Source of the DNA: SAR324 cluster bacterium
Lineage (GTDB): Bacteria > SAR324 > NAC60-12
DNA length: 39,970 nucleotides
Direction of reading: 5' to 3'
NCBI GenBank assembly: GCA_028282505.1
Contig: JANQHV010000062.1
Location: 1-39,970 of the forward strand
Below, piece by piece: positions 31,814-39,970 of the stretch (position 1 is the first letter of the stretch; each line of letters starts with the position of its first letter). Made by a program: the position numbers and the translations under genes. Below the pieces are notes generated by a model. It did not search any database, was not told the origin of the DNA, and saw nothing but the letters and a program-made list of their open reading frames with translations.

Positions 31814-32791
31814 CTATAGCATGTCTTGCACAGCAGCTTTCTCTTCTTCTAATTCTGTCTGGGTTGCTTTGAATTTCTCTTGTCCAAAATCATTCAATTC
31901 AACACCCTGGACGATTTCATAATTTGTCCCATCACTGCGCAGAGGATAGCCAAAAACCAATCCTTCCGGCACCCCATAACTGCCATCACTGGGCACTGCG
32001 GCACTGAACCAGTCACCTTCAGCGGTTGGACTGATGAGTTTTTTGATGTTATCAATAGCGCCATTGGCAGCAGAAGCAGCAGAAGAAGCTCCACGTGCTT
32101 TGATGATGGCAGCACCACGCTTCTGTACAGTAGAGATGAAATCAGTTTGCAGCCAATTCAGGTCAGAAATCACATCTGTCACTGCTTTTCCATTAATTTT
32201 CGCATTATAGAAATCAGGATATTGGGTGGCGCTGTGATTTCCCCAAATTGTCATATTGGTGACATCACGACTGTGAACTCCTGCTTTGTCTGCCAATTGA
32301 GACTTAGCACGGTTTTCATCCAAGGCAGTCAGCGCAAACCAACGCTCTCGTGGGATATCTTTTGCGTTATTCATGGCAATCAAGCAGTTGGTATTACATG
32401 GATTTCCAACAACAATCGTGCGGACGTCAGAAGCTGCTTTGAGCAGTGCTTTGCCTTGTCCTACGAAAATACCACCATTGACTGTGAGCAGATCATTTCG
32501 TTCCATACCGGCTTTGCGAGGAGCTGCACCAACGAGGATGGCCCAATTGACTCCATCGAATCCTACATTAGCATCCGAAGTGATGGTAATTTTGTCCAAT
32601 TGTGGAAAGGCACAATCGTTCAATTCCATCACCACTCCTTCCAAGGCTGGGAGTGCTGCTTCGATTTCTAACAATTGCAACTCAACATTGGTATCTGGTC
32701 CGAACACTTCGCCTGATCCCAGACGAAATAAAAGAGAATAATCGATGTTTCCTGCAGCACCGGTTACGGCAACTTTTACTGTATTTGACAT
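31814..32791 (-). CDS. mdh: Malate dehydrogenase, cytosolic/Thermus type
   Basis: 325 aa from the ATG at 32791, preceded by AAAGGATCTT; an extension to 32830 reads through a poorly conserved [13 protein letters not shown] and is not used. It matches cytosolic-type [80 protein letters not shown] and the catalytic His in [11 protein letters not shown]. It oxidises malate to oxaloacetate with NAD. The dinucleotide loop is GAAGNID, where relatives have GAAGQIG or GAAGQIA, so Asp17 replaces a small residue. Whether this changes cofactor use cannot be told here. Confidence 0.96.
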   Translation of the reverse strand: MSNTVKVAVTGAAGNIDYSLLFRLGSGEVFGPDTNVELQLLEIEAALPALEGVVMELNDCAFPQLDKITITSDANVGFDGVNWAILVGAAPRKAGMERNDLLTVNGGIFVGQGKALLKAASDVRTIVVGNPCNTNCLIAMNNAKDIPRERWFALTALDENRAKSQLADKAGVHSRDVTNMTIWGNHSATQYPDFYNAKINGKAVTDVISDLNWLQTDFISTVQKRGAAIIKARGASSAASAANGAIDNIKKLISPTAEGDWFSAAVPSDGSYGVPEGLVFGYPLRSDGTNYEIVQGVELNDFGQEKFKATQTELEEEKAAVQDML

Positions 32792-33403
32792 AAGATCCTT
32801 TGCGATTGAATGTGATAATATAAGGAGCAATCAACGGCAATAAGCAGACCAAACGTTGATTGCAAAGTGTTTACAACAGGCAAACAATGATCGCATTGTT
32901 TGCCGCGGCTTCTCAGTCAGAATATCTAAATTTTTGAGGCATTCTGTATGCGGCTTTAGGCGGGACAGTAGTTGTGCGCATTGCAGCCTCAAGACTTTTA
33001 GTCATGATGTCACTATAGGTAGTTGACCCAAAACTGAATAGTACTAGCAAATTTTAATTTCAATTGCGAGCTTCTTTCGTAATTTGTGAGCAATAGTTCG
33101 GCTGGTTTTTGATTGGATTTCGAATATATATCGTAAAAATTTAATTATTTCAGTAGCTTACGAAATATTACCCTGTAGTCAAAATGGTATGAAAATACTG
33201 TATTTTCAATAGCTTATCAGAGGAAAAACACGCATATCACTTTAGTGTTCTTTCAGATCCTCTTTTGACCACTCGTTCTCTGTTGCATGTTGGGTACTAA
33301 TTTGAGCCATATCTCTCTTATCAGGATAGATATCCTTTTAAAGATAGAGAGAATCGATTATTTGAATGATATAGCCAAGTTTAGGACATTACCGATCTTT
33401 TGA
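32792..33403. other. Intergenic region upstream of mdh with two perfect hairpins
   Basis: About 610 bp between flotillin and mdh, both on minus. Next to mdh are two exact stems: GCAATCAACG (32827-32836) with CGTTGATTGC (32854-32863), and GGCAAACAATG (32879-32889) with CATTGTTTGCC (32894-32904). Neither is followed by a T-run. They may form a leader structure or attenuator of mdh, or a small RNA. The remaining part, to 33403, is AT-rich with no gene seen. Confidence 0.55.
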
Positions 33404-35197
33404 TCAAGAATCTTGGTCTTCCGTTTTCAACACCGTTTTGGAATCATTACTCAAAGCCCCCGTTAAGCCATTGATATCCCCTCCGGAAATCCCAATTTCT
33501 TTAAGCAGCGATTCCAGCAGGGGAGCTTGAGCACGATAGCGTAAAGCACTATTGACCACTTGATCAGCTAAATTGCCTGAAGTTGAATTGATATCATGAT
33601 CACTCCCTCCAAGTCCTCCTGTTCCCAATCCATCCACTTGCAAAATCTTGATTCCCTCAATTTGTTCTATGGGTTTGACACTCTCCCGAATAATTTCCGG
33701 AAGTTGATCAATGAGCGCAACTTTGACTTGCATCGCAATCTGCTCCGTTGAAAGGATATTGTTGGCCTCATTGAGAGCCCGTTTTCCTTCGGCATCCACT
33801 CGATATCGTTGCTGAGCCGCTTCAGCCAGTAGTTTTTCAGCTTGAGCCTTACCTTCCGCTTCAACCCGGATTTTATCTGCTTCTCCTTGAGCAATCGTTT
33901 TAACAGCAAGTGCTTGATCCTCTGCTGCCTGTTTTTCGGCTTCTGCCGTAACAGTGATTCCAATAGCAGCACGCTCTGCTTCTTTGGAAGCCTGCACCAA
34001 TTCAACTTGTTTTTGACGTTCCGCCTGTTCACGTTCACGGGCTGTTGTCACTGCTTCTTCAGCTTTAACGGCTTCCGCACGAGCGACATCAGCTTCAGCC
34101 TGAGCTTCAGATTGTTCTTTGGATTTTTGAGCAATTGCGATAGCACGACCCTGTTCGGACAATTCAACAGCCTTCTGTTTATCAATATTAGCCACTTCAA
34201 TTGTTTTAGCTTTAGAAATTTCACTTTCTTTGAGGTATTGATCTTTTTTAATGCGTTCTTCTTCAACGGTTTTTTCAGAGTTGATTTCCGCTTGATCGAT
34301 TTGTTGTTTAGCAAAAATTTCCGCTTCTTTGGCCTCGCGCTCATTTTTAGCTTTTTCTCTCGCAATTTCAGCAAGCTGTGCAGCTTTTCTGACTTGAATT
34401 TCCCGCTCTTGCTCCAATCGGGCATATTCGATTTCCCGTTGTTGTTCTAATCGGGCAGATTCCTCTTGCCTGGTTATTTCAAGTTTTTGACGTTCTGCTT
34501 CCAGATTTTTCTGTTGGATTTTTACTTGGGTTTCTTGTTCAATATCATTGCGTTCCTTCCGACGAGTTTCAATTTGTTGGGTTAATAACGTAAGACCTTG
34601 CGCATCAAAGGCATTTTCCGGATTTAAATGATCACGGCTTGTTTGATCTAAACCGGTTAATGAAACGCTTTCTAACTCCAAGCCATTTTTAAGTAAATCC
34701 TCAGAAACAGCAATCTGCACCTTTTGCACAAAATCCACACGTTTTTCATGCAACTCTTCCATAGCCATCTCAGCAGCCACAGAACGAAGAGCATCTACGA
34801 ATTTTCCTTCAATCAACTCTTTCAGCGATTCAGGTCTCATGGTGCGTTGCCCTAAAGTTTGTGCTGCATTGGCAATCGCTTCTCCTGTCGGTTGGACCCT
34901 GACATAGAATTCTGCTTGAACGTCCACTCTCATTCTATCTTGAGTAATCAATGCCTGTTGATCAGTCCGTTGCACTTCTAAACGCAGTGTATTCATATTG
35001 ACAGGAATGACTTCATGAACAATAGGTAGAACCAATGATCCCCCATTCATAACGATTGATTGACCACCAAGCCCTGTGCGAACAAAAGATATCTCTTTTG
35101 AAGCCCGTCGGTAGAGTTTAGCGAAAATTAACCCGATAACGAGCAATGCAAAAAGAATACTGCCTGCTCCAACAGCAATGGGTCCAAAACCTTCCAT
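33404..35197 (-). CDS. Flotillin-family inner-membrane protein (YqiK-like)
   Basis: 597 aa. One N-terminal membrane anchor (IAVGAGSILFALLVIGLIFA, ~5-27) is followed by an SPFH/PHB domain at ~30-195 (LVLPIVHEVIPVNMNTLRLE, LITQDRMRVDVQAEFYVRV, ENAFDAQG). Then comes a very long, Glu/Ala/Lys/Gln-rich coiled coil (~205-470), and a C-terminal region ending in a Gly/Asp/Asn-rich tail. This is the layout of bacterial flotillins, which organise membrane microdomains as large oligomers. AGGAGC precedes the ATG. The gene follows the YqiJ-like gene by 46 bp, the usual operon pair. Confidence 0.93.
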   Translation of the reverse strand: MEGFGPIAVGAGSILFALLVIGLIFAKLYRRASKEISFVRTGLGGQSIVMNGGSLVLPIVHEVIPVNMNTLRLEVQRTDQQALITQDRMRVDVQAEFYVRVQPTGEAIANAAQTLGQRTMRPESLKELIEGKFVDALRSVAAEMAMEELHEKRVDFVQKVQIAVSEDLLKNGLELESVSLTGLDQTSRDHLNPENAFDAQGLTLLTQQIETRRKERNDIEQETQVKIQQKNLEAERQKLEITRQEESARLEQQREIEYARLEQEREIQVRKAAQLAEIAREKAKNEREAKEAEIFAKQQIDQAEINSEKTVEEERIKKDQYLKESEISKAKTIEVANIDKQKAVELSEQGRAIAIAQKSKEQSEAQAEADVARAEAVKAEEAVTTAREREQAERQKQVELVQASKEAERAAIGITVTAEAEKQAAEDQALAVKTIAQGEADKIRVEAEGKAQAEKLLAEAAQQRYRVDAEGKRALNEANNILSTEQIAMQVKVALIDQLPEIIRESVKPIEQIEGIKILQVDGLGTGGLGGSDHDINSTSGNLADQVVNSALRYRAQAPLLESLLKEIGISGGDINGLTGALSNDSKTVLKTEDQDS

Positions 35198-35243
35198 AAT
35201 TAGCTCCTGTGGATAGTTTGTTTATGATAATTTCATTATGGTA

Positions 35244-35873
35244 TCACTGAAACTTGGTTACTAAGAAAAAGGAGTCTTTGCGTTCTACTAATACTACCGT
35301 TTCTCCTGTTTGATAAGCTTCTTCTTCTACACATGGTTCCACCATAACATAATGGGTCTGACCGTGTTCATCCTGCAATTTCGCTTGTGCTGGCTGGCCT
35401 GATTCAGCAGTCCCCAAAGTGATGGTTGCTATTTTACCAATAAAGGATTCTTGAGAGACAGCACTGCTCTCTTCTTTGAGTATCTTGCCCAACCCTCCAC
35501 CTAAAAAACGGACGACTAACAGTGAACTGATCAATGCGGGAATCGAGGCAATGGAGGGAGAGAGCATCGAATCACTGATGTTTTGTGATATTGACTGAAT
35601 ACATAGCCCAATACTTCCAAATGCTGCTAAAAAAATCACCAACAACATGAGAAATGGAATCTTCCCAATATGTAACCAACCTAATGTGTTTGAAAGAGGG
35701 GTACTCGCCACATTGGCATCGAGATCTATATCGGGTAAAAGAGCATCGAATGGTCCTGATGCATCAATTCCAAACAATAAGCCAACCCCTTCTATTATAG
35801 CAATAGCAAGCATGAGAGCCAGTGCAATGGCAAAAGGTAAGTTAGGATCTGCTGTGAAAAATTCAATCATCAT
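35244..35873 (-). CDS. YqiJ-like (NfeD-type) membrane protein with OB-fold, flotillin partner
   Basis: 209 aa from the ATG-ATG at 35873 (GAGG seven bases upstream); a frame extension to 35915 lacks a site. Three membrane segments at about 9-35, 65-92 and 105-130 (including IEGVGLLFG, IPFLMLLVIFLAAFG and LISSLLVVRFLGGG) precede a C-terminal OB-fold (ESFIGKIATITLGTAESGQP ... GETVVLVERKDSFFLVTKF). YqiJ/YuaF-type proteins are encoded next to flotillins and modulate membrane domains. Same operon as 33404-35197. Confidence 0.88.
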   Translation of the reverse strand: MMIEFFTADPNLPFAIALALMLAIAIIEGVGLLFGIDASGPFDALLPDIDLDANVASTPLSNTLGWLHIGKIPFLMLLVIFLAAFGSIGLCIQSISQNISDSMLSPSIASIPALISSLLVVRFLGGGLGKILKEESSAVSQESFIGKIATITLGTAESGQPAQAKLQDEHGQTHYVMVEPCVEEEAYQTGETVVLVERKDSFFLVTKFQ

Positions 35874-36380
35874 TAGGTACCTCAAATTTCGTTCATTTTC
35901 CCAGAAAACAGCCAATCTTTGTGATAAGCTGGCCGCTTTCAGTCAGCGCTCACATCACCTGTCTAGAACCTCCCACCCAGCATGGAGGAAAACGGTATTT
36001 AATAATTTGGTACCGACATACAAAAAAGCGCAGGGTTCCAGGTTTGTGTGAATGTGATTTTTCGACAAAAATGAAACTATAACACAACTTACCACTTTAA
36101 AAGAAGATATCAATTTCTTATTCAAGTCTGGCTGCTTTCTCGCTTGTCCAACACCAGCCCCGCCCTTAACAATCTGAAAAACCTCTCTCATTTTGGACGA
36201 TTTTTCTTAACGGAAATAATTTCTAAACAGGCTCTAAAGATTCGCTCCCGATTAGCATAGAATTTATTTTTTTCGACATGGTTAAAAAATGATTGCATTT
36301 TTTTAAAATTAATACAATATTGAATATATACAATTTTGTATTAATTTAATATTTTAGATTTGCATTGATGAGGAGTTGAA
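35874..36380. other. Intergenic region between flotillin operon and STAND ATPases
   Basis: About 500 bp between divergent units. The part to ~36190 has moderate GC and contains a 78-codon minus frame without a ribosome site. The last 150 bp is strongly AT-rich (TTAATACAATATTG, ATTTTGTATTAATTT), with GAGGAG next to the ATG at 36381. The AT-rich part probably holds the ATPase promoter, but no clean -35/-10 pair could be chosen. Confidence 0.5.
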
Positions 36381-37592
36381 ATGAAACTGGGTAATGTCGC
36401 GACAGGTGCTAGTTTTTTCAACCGTGAAGAGGAACTGAGTGATATTTGGGAAAAGCTCAAAGAAGATCATTTGATTCTTAGTGGACCTCGGCGTTTGGGA
36501 AAGTCGTCCATTCTGCATAAGCTGCTGGAACAATCAATATCTCATGGATTTCAGGCAAAAATTGTAGACTTACAAGGAATCTTCACGGCAATGAGTTTTA
36601 TTGAAGAACTCTATCAAGCCTTTCCTGCGATGGGTCATACCATCGGTTCCGTGATTGACAAACTCAATCCATTCCATCGAGTGAAACGTGCTGAAGCCAA
36701 CGTTATGGGGCAGGGTGGTGCTTTGGAATTAACCGATAAACAAGAGGAATCATGGCAAAAGAAAGGTGATCCATGCATGGAACGGTTGGCTAGAGAGCAG
36801 ATTCTGGTCTTGATTGACGAGTTCCCGGTGTTTCTGGAAAAAATGCTGGAGCGTCACCAGAAAGAGGCAGTGGATTTTCTGGATTGGCTGCGGCGGTGGT
36901 TGACGACTTCAAACCACAGGTACCGCTTCATTTTCACCGGTTCGGTTGGTCTGCATAGCCTGCTGGAACGCCATCAACTCACTCCACAGATGAATCACTG
37001 TGATGTATACGCATTGGGGCCTTTTAAGCGAAGACACGCTCTTCAAATGCTGCAGCATTTTGCCAGCAAGAAAGAGTGGATTTTGCAACAAACCGATGCC
37101 GAATACCTTTGTGATAAAATTGGATGGCTTTCCCCTTTTTTCTTAAACTTGTTGCTCAGTGAAACGATTCTCGCTGCACGTGACCGATATCTGGAAACCT
37201 CTGCCTCAACGGATGATTTCAACTCGACAACCTTGGCTAAGGGAACAATCATCGGCAACGATATTGATGATGGGTATGAGCGATTGTTGGCCTTGCGTTC
37301 ACGATTTAGCCATTGGAAATCGAGGTTGGAAAAACAAGTGCCTCCCTCCGAAATGGATCATGTGATGCTGGTGTTGTCGGAAATTTCCAGATCGGATACC
37401 GGCTTAAACCGTGCCCAACTTTCCGCGCGCTTACAACCTCACTTGCCAGATACCAATAAACGTGAACAACTGCTGGAAAAATTCCTTTACCGGCTGGTGG
37501 AAGAAGGATATTTGACTCCTCCTGACTCAAACGGCAATGTTCAATTTTTATCATTTTTACTCAAAGACTATTGGAGGCGCAATCATGGTTGA
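36381..37592 (+). CDS. STAND-like AAA+ ATPase, archaeal ATPase (PF01637)-type
   Basis: 403 aa. It starts KLGNVATGASFFNREEELSD, the FFNREEEL motif of STAND/archaeal-type ATPases. Walker A is GPRRLGKSS (35-43), Walker B LVLIDEFP (142-149) and a sensor-like FIFTGSVGLHSL. A C-terminal winged helix is suggested at ~330-400 (VMLVLSEISRSDTGLNRAQL and LEEGYL-type end). No signal peptide. GAGGAG before the ATG. It overlaps the next gene by 8 bp, so the two are coupled. Such pairs are signal-transducing or defence-type NTPases; the role is not known. AT-rich upstream sequence hints at horizontal origin. Confidence 0.8.
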   Translation: MKLGNVATGASFFNREEELSDIWEKLKEDHLILSGPRRLGKSSILHKLLEQSISHGFQAKIVDLQGIFTAMSFIEELYQAFPAMGHTIGSVIDKLNPFHRVKRAEANVMGQGGALELTDKQEESWQKKGDPCMERLAREQILVLIDEFPVFLEKMLERHQKEAVDFLDWLRRWLTTSNHRYRFIFTGSVGLHSLLERHQLTPQMNHCDVYALGPFKRRHALQMLQHFASKKEWILQQTDAEYLCDKIGWLSPFFLNLLLSETILAARDRYLETSASTDDFNSTTLAKGTIIGNDIDDGYERLLALRSRFSHWKSRLEKQVPPSEMDHVMLVLSEISRSDTGLNRAQLSARLQPHLPDTNKREQLLEKFLYRLVEEGYLTPPDSNGNVQFLSFLLKDYWRRNHG

Positions 37593-39970
37593 AAGCAAAG
37601 CTTTTTCTTCTACCGGTATCCAGGCGACAACCAAGTACAATCCTCACCTGTGGGGACCAGAAGAACTCAAAGCGATTTTTGTTGTTCGGCAAAAGGAACT
37701 GAAGCAACTAACAGAAGCACTTAGAGATACTGAACCTGGATACTCTCCGCAACATATCTTGATTATCGGGCAGCGTGGGATGGGAAAAACGACTTTGCTC
37801 CAGCGGATGGCTCTACAAGTGGAGGAGAATGAAAGGCTCAGCAACGAATGGCTGCCTTTGCGGTTTCCAGAAGAGCAGTATACCGTCAGTCACCTGGCAG
37901 AGCTTTGGGGCAATGTCTTGTCTGCCTTGGCCGATGCTCTCGAAGCGAAGGGACAGTCCACCTTAATGCTGGATCAGCAATTGATGTCGTTGGAAACGTT
38001 GCCCAAAGATCAACGAGAGATACAATATCTGGAGCTGATCAATCAATGGTGTGAACACAACCAAAAGCGCCTGTTGTTGCTGATCGACAGCACGGATCTC
38101 TTGTTTGACAATTTGAGTGTTGCTCAGAAGGGAAAAAAACAGGATGGTGGCTCTCCAAACTTGTGGAGTTTGAGAAAAACCCTGCAACAGAATTCTTACC
38201 TCTTTTGGCTGGGAGGCAGTTATCAGACTTTGGAATCCCATGACCTTTACCATGATGCCTTCCAAAACTTTTTTGACCTGATTGAGTTAAAACCACTCAC
38301 GTATGAGGAAACTCAACAGGCAATGATTGCCATGACCCAAAATTTTGGGTTAGGCCGTCATCTTAAGGGAAAGGCTGCAGAAGAGGAAATCGAGAAAATC
38401 TTAACCGAACGCCCGGAACGTCTGAAAACATTGCTGCACTTAACCGGAGGAAATCCCCGCACAGCCGTGATGCTCTTTGAATTGTTTGCTACAGGGGGCA
38501 GTGACCAGGTTAGAAATGATTTGGAACGTCTACTGGATTTAATGACTCCCCTTTATAAAGCCAGATTTGAAGCGTTGGCCGAACAACCCCGAAAGTTGCT
38601 GGCACACATCATGGAACGTTGGCAGCCGATTTCACTGGGGGAACTATCACAAACTTCTGGTCTAGAGAATACCAGGGTCAGCCCTCAATTGATTCGCCTG
38701 GAAAAAGAAGGCTTGATCCATAAAGTCGATCTTCCTCATACCAGCCGTGCCGGTTATCAAGTCAGTGAACGTTTTTTCAACATCTGGTACTTGATGCGCA
38801 ACGCTCCCCGCCGCTTGAAATTGCGCTTGGCCTGGTTGGTGGAATTCATGCGCCTCTGGTACAGTCCTGAAGAACTGGAACAGATTGCACGACAACGTAT
38901 TGATAGACATGAGAAAGGGAGATCCCTCCTGGAAGACCTGGAATACAGCCGCGCCGTGGCTTCAGCCATGCCCTGTGACAATCAGATTCGTCTGTCGTTG
39001 GACTATCAGATTTACAAAGAACTTCAGGAGCAAAAACGCAAAATCAGTGAGTTTTTTGATTTTGAGGGTGACGACAAACCGTTTCAATCCGCCGAAGAAT
39101 ACCACCAACGTTTTGAGAACCTGAGAATCCAATTGATGCAGAATCCTTTCGCGAACAGTTTGAAAGAAAAAAAAGAATTCTGTGAGGCAGTGTTGATCTC
39201 CATGAATTTTACCCTGGATCAAAAGGAAAAAATCGCCTTCCAACTTTCCGAATCGAGTTACCACGAATCAATCGAACTGTTAAACGAGGAAAATCACAAT
39301 TACGAAAAATTATTAGGTTCGAGAAACATTTTCCTCTTGAAGGAACAAGTGCTCCCTCTCAATTTTTATCTGGACCTACCCGACATGAACATTGCCTTGA
39401 TCCAAATCAAACAATGTTTTGCAGACAATGCGACTCTTCTCTGGCATTTTTCCAAGCAGCATTGGAACCGATTTCAGGATGATGCAATTGACGAATTGAT
39501 TGTGATGGGATTGGAGATGCCTATTGATCCAGATTATCCTAATTACTTGAAAAATATGGGATCGTTGCTTTCTTCCAGGTATGCTACTACTCATGTGCAG
39601 GAAGCTTTTGAGGGGTGGCGTCAACGCTACCTAAAGGAGGCGGTTTTTGGTGAGTTTTATAATCTAGGATGTCTTTATCATGAATACCTGAAGGATTTTG
39701 ATGAGGCAGACGCTGCTTACAAAAAAGCTATTGAGCTGAACAAGAATTACGCCCATCCCTGGAATAATTTAGCAAATCTTTACAAAGATCACTTAGATCG
39801 ATTTAAAGAAGCCGAAGAGGCTTATCAACAAGCCATTGAGTTAGACAAGAATTACGCCCATCCCTGGAATAACTTAGCAAATCTTTACAAAGATCACTTA
39901 GGTCGATTTGCAGAAGCAGAAGAGGCTTACAAAAAAGCCATTGAGTTAGACAAGAATAACGCTTTTTTTT
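37585..39970 (+). CDS. STAND-like ATPase with C-terminal TPR repeats (3' cut by window edge)
   Basis: At least 795 codons; the frame is open to the end. It begins MVESKAFSSTGIQATTKYNP; Walker A is GQRGMGKTT (62-70) and Walker B LLLLIDSTD (163-171), with a SGLENTRVSPQLIRLEKEGL winged-helix-like segment near 355. A helical middle follows, then TPR repeats begin near residue 690: an initial unit and then near-identical 35-residue units (YAHPWNNLANLYKDHLDRFK ...). ATPase plus winged helix plus TPR is a STAND layout, where the TPR senses a ligand and the ATPase oligomerises. The ATG is preceded by GGAG in TTGGAGGCGCAATC. The effector domain, if any, is outside the window. Confidence 0.82.
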   Translation, partial: MVESKAFSSTGIQATTKYNPHLWGPEELKAIFVVRQKELKQLTEALRDTEPGYSPQHILIIGQRGMGKTTLLQRMALQVEENERLSNEWLPLRFPEEQYTVSHLAELWGNVLSALADALEAKGQSTLMLDQQLMSLETLPKDQREIQYLELINQWCEHNQKRLLLLIDSTDLLFDNLSVAQKGKKQDGGSPNLWSLRKTLQQNSYLFWLGGSYQTLESHDLYHDAFQNFFDLIELKPLTYEETQQAMIAMTQNFGLGRHLKGKAAEEEIEKILTERPERLKTLLHLTGGNPRTAVMLFELFATGGSDQVRNDLERLLDLMTPLYKARFEALAEQPRKLLAHIMERWQPISLGELSQTSGLENTRVSPQLIRLEKEGLIHKVDLPHTSRAGYQVSERFFNIWYLMRNAPRRLKLRLAWLVEFMRLWYSPEELEQIARQRIDRHEKGRSLLEDLEYSRAVASAMPCDNQIRLSLDYQIYKELQEQKRKISEFFDFEGDDKPFQSAEEYHQRFENLRIQLMQNPFANSLKEKKEFCEAVLISMNFTLDQKEKIAFQLSESSYHESIELLNEENHNYEKLLGSRNIFLLKEQVLPLNFYLDLPDMNIALIQIKQCFADNATLLWHFSKQHWNRFQDDAIDELIVMGLEMPIDPDYPNYLKNMGSLLSSRYATTHVQEAFEGWRQRYLKEAVFGEFYNLGCLYHEYLKDFDEADAAYKKAIELNKNYAHPWNNLANLYKDHLDRFKEAEEAYQQAIELDKNYAHPWNNLANLYKDHLGRFAEAEEAYKKAIELDKNNAFF
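39733..39970 (+). repeat. Near-identical 105 bp tandem repeats encoding TPR units
   Basis: Units begin at 39733, 39838 and 39943 (GAG of the Ile-Glu-Leu codons), each 105 bp, that is 35 codons. The first two differ at only a few bases over the 105, mainly in RFKEAEEAYQQA versus RFAEAEEAYKKA. Near-identity at DNA level means recent duplication or ongoing homogenisation, so copy number may vary. The array runs off the window end. Confidence 0.85.

Noticed and set aside
31880-32671. 263-codon plus-strand frame opposite mdh
   Set aside because: Antisense to a fully conserved malate dehydrogenase; no independent coding evidence.
33842-34450. 202-codon plus-strand frame inside the flotillin gene
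   Set aside because: Antisense shadow of the Glu/Ala/Lys-rich coiled coil, giving a Phe/Ser/Leu-rich sequence; no ribosome site.
35955-36191. 78-codon minus-strand frame upstream of the YqiJ-like gene
   Set aside because: No Shine-Dalgarno site and no recognisable pattern.

Overview
The window comes from a Gram-negative-like bacterium of low to moderate GC with Shine-Dalgarno starts (AGGAG types). Its housekeeping genes (hscB-hscA, a 4Fe-4S type APS/PAPS reductase, an E. coli-type tyrS, sucCD, a cytosolic-type mdh, a YqiJ/YqiK flotillin pair and a CIRCE-controlled hsp20) fit a proteobacterial or deltaproteobacteria-like lineage. I cannot name the species. I saw no rRNA, tRNA, CRISPR array or intact insertion sequence.

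Layout. (1) 1-4266, plus strand: end of hscB, hscA, cysH-like, tyrS. (2) 4294-24613: a 20 kb accessory island organised around R-body (refractile body, RebB family) genes. Array A (5906-9070) and array B (19689-22698) both lie on the minus strand. Together they hold 12 intact RebB-family genes and one decayed copy. Each array ends with a longer (116-117 aa) RebB paralogue followed by a small charged or Gln-rich accessory gene. Between the arrays lie a probable lysis cassette (a membrane protein, a membrane-LysM protein, a GH25-LysM lysozyme), a small Cys/His protein, a subtilisin-PatG protease with two orphan paralogues of its C-terminal domain, a LamG lectin-like protein, a DNase II-family nuclease with both HxK motifs, and a 69 aa CGGC-motif protein. 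A DUF4157 HExxH protein sits downstream of array A. A regulator with a degenerate NtrC-type AAA+ domain and an AraC-type DNA-binding domain sits upstream of array B. (3) 24614-26005: AT-rich, repeat-rich spacer with pseudogene traces. (4) 26006-28480: an unrecognised 824 aa protein. (5) 28481-36380: hsp20, sucD, sucC, mdh, flotillin and its membrane partner. (6) 36381-end: two overlapping STAND-like ATPase genes, the second with C-terminal TPR repeats cut by the window end.

Interpretation. R-bodies are coiled protein ribbons that, in Caedibacter, unroll in the acidic food vacuole of a protist. Here the structural genes flank a nuclease of a family whose animal members work at acid pH, proteases, wall-lytic genes and a lectin-like fold. 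I propose an R-body-linked weapon against eukaryotic predators or hosts: self-lysis releases R-bodies and effectors, and acid both unrolls the ribbon and suits the nuclease. The two arrays share upstream sequence blocks at identical spacing, which suggests co-regulation by the AraC-type protein. This system-level reading is inference; the gene families are read from the translated sequences.
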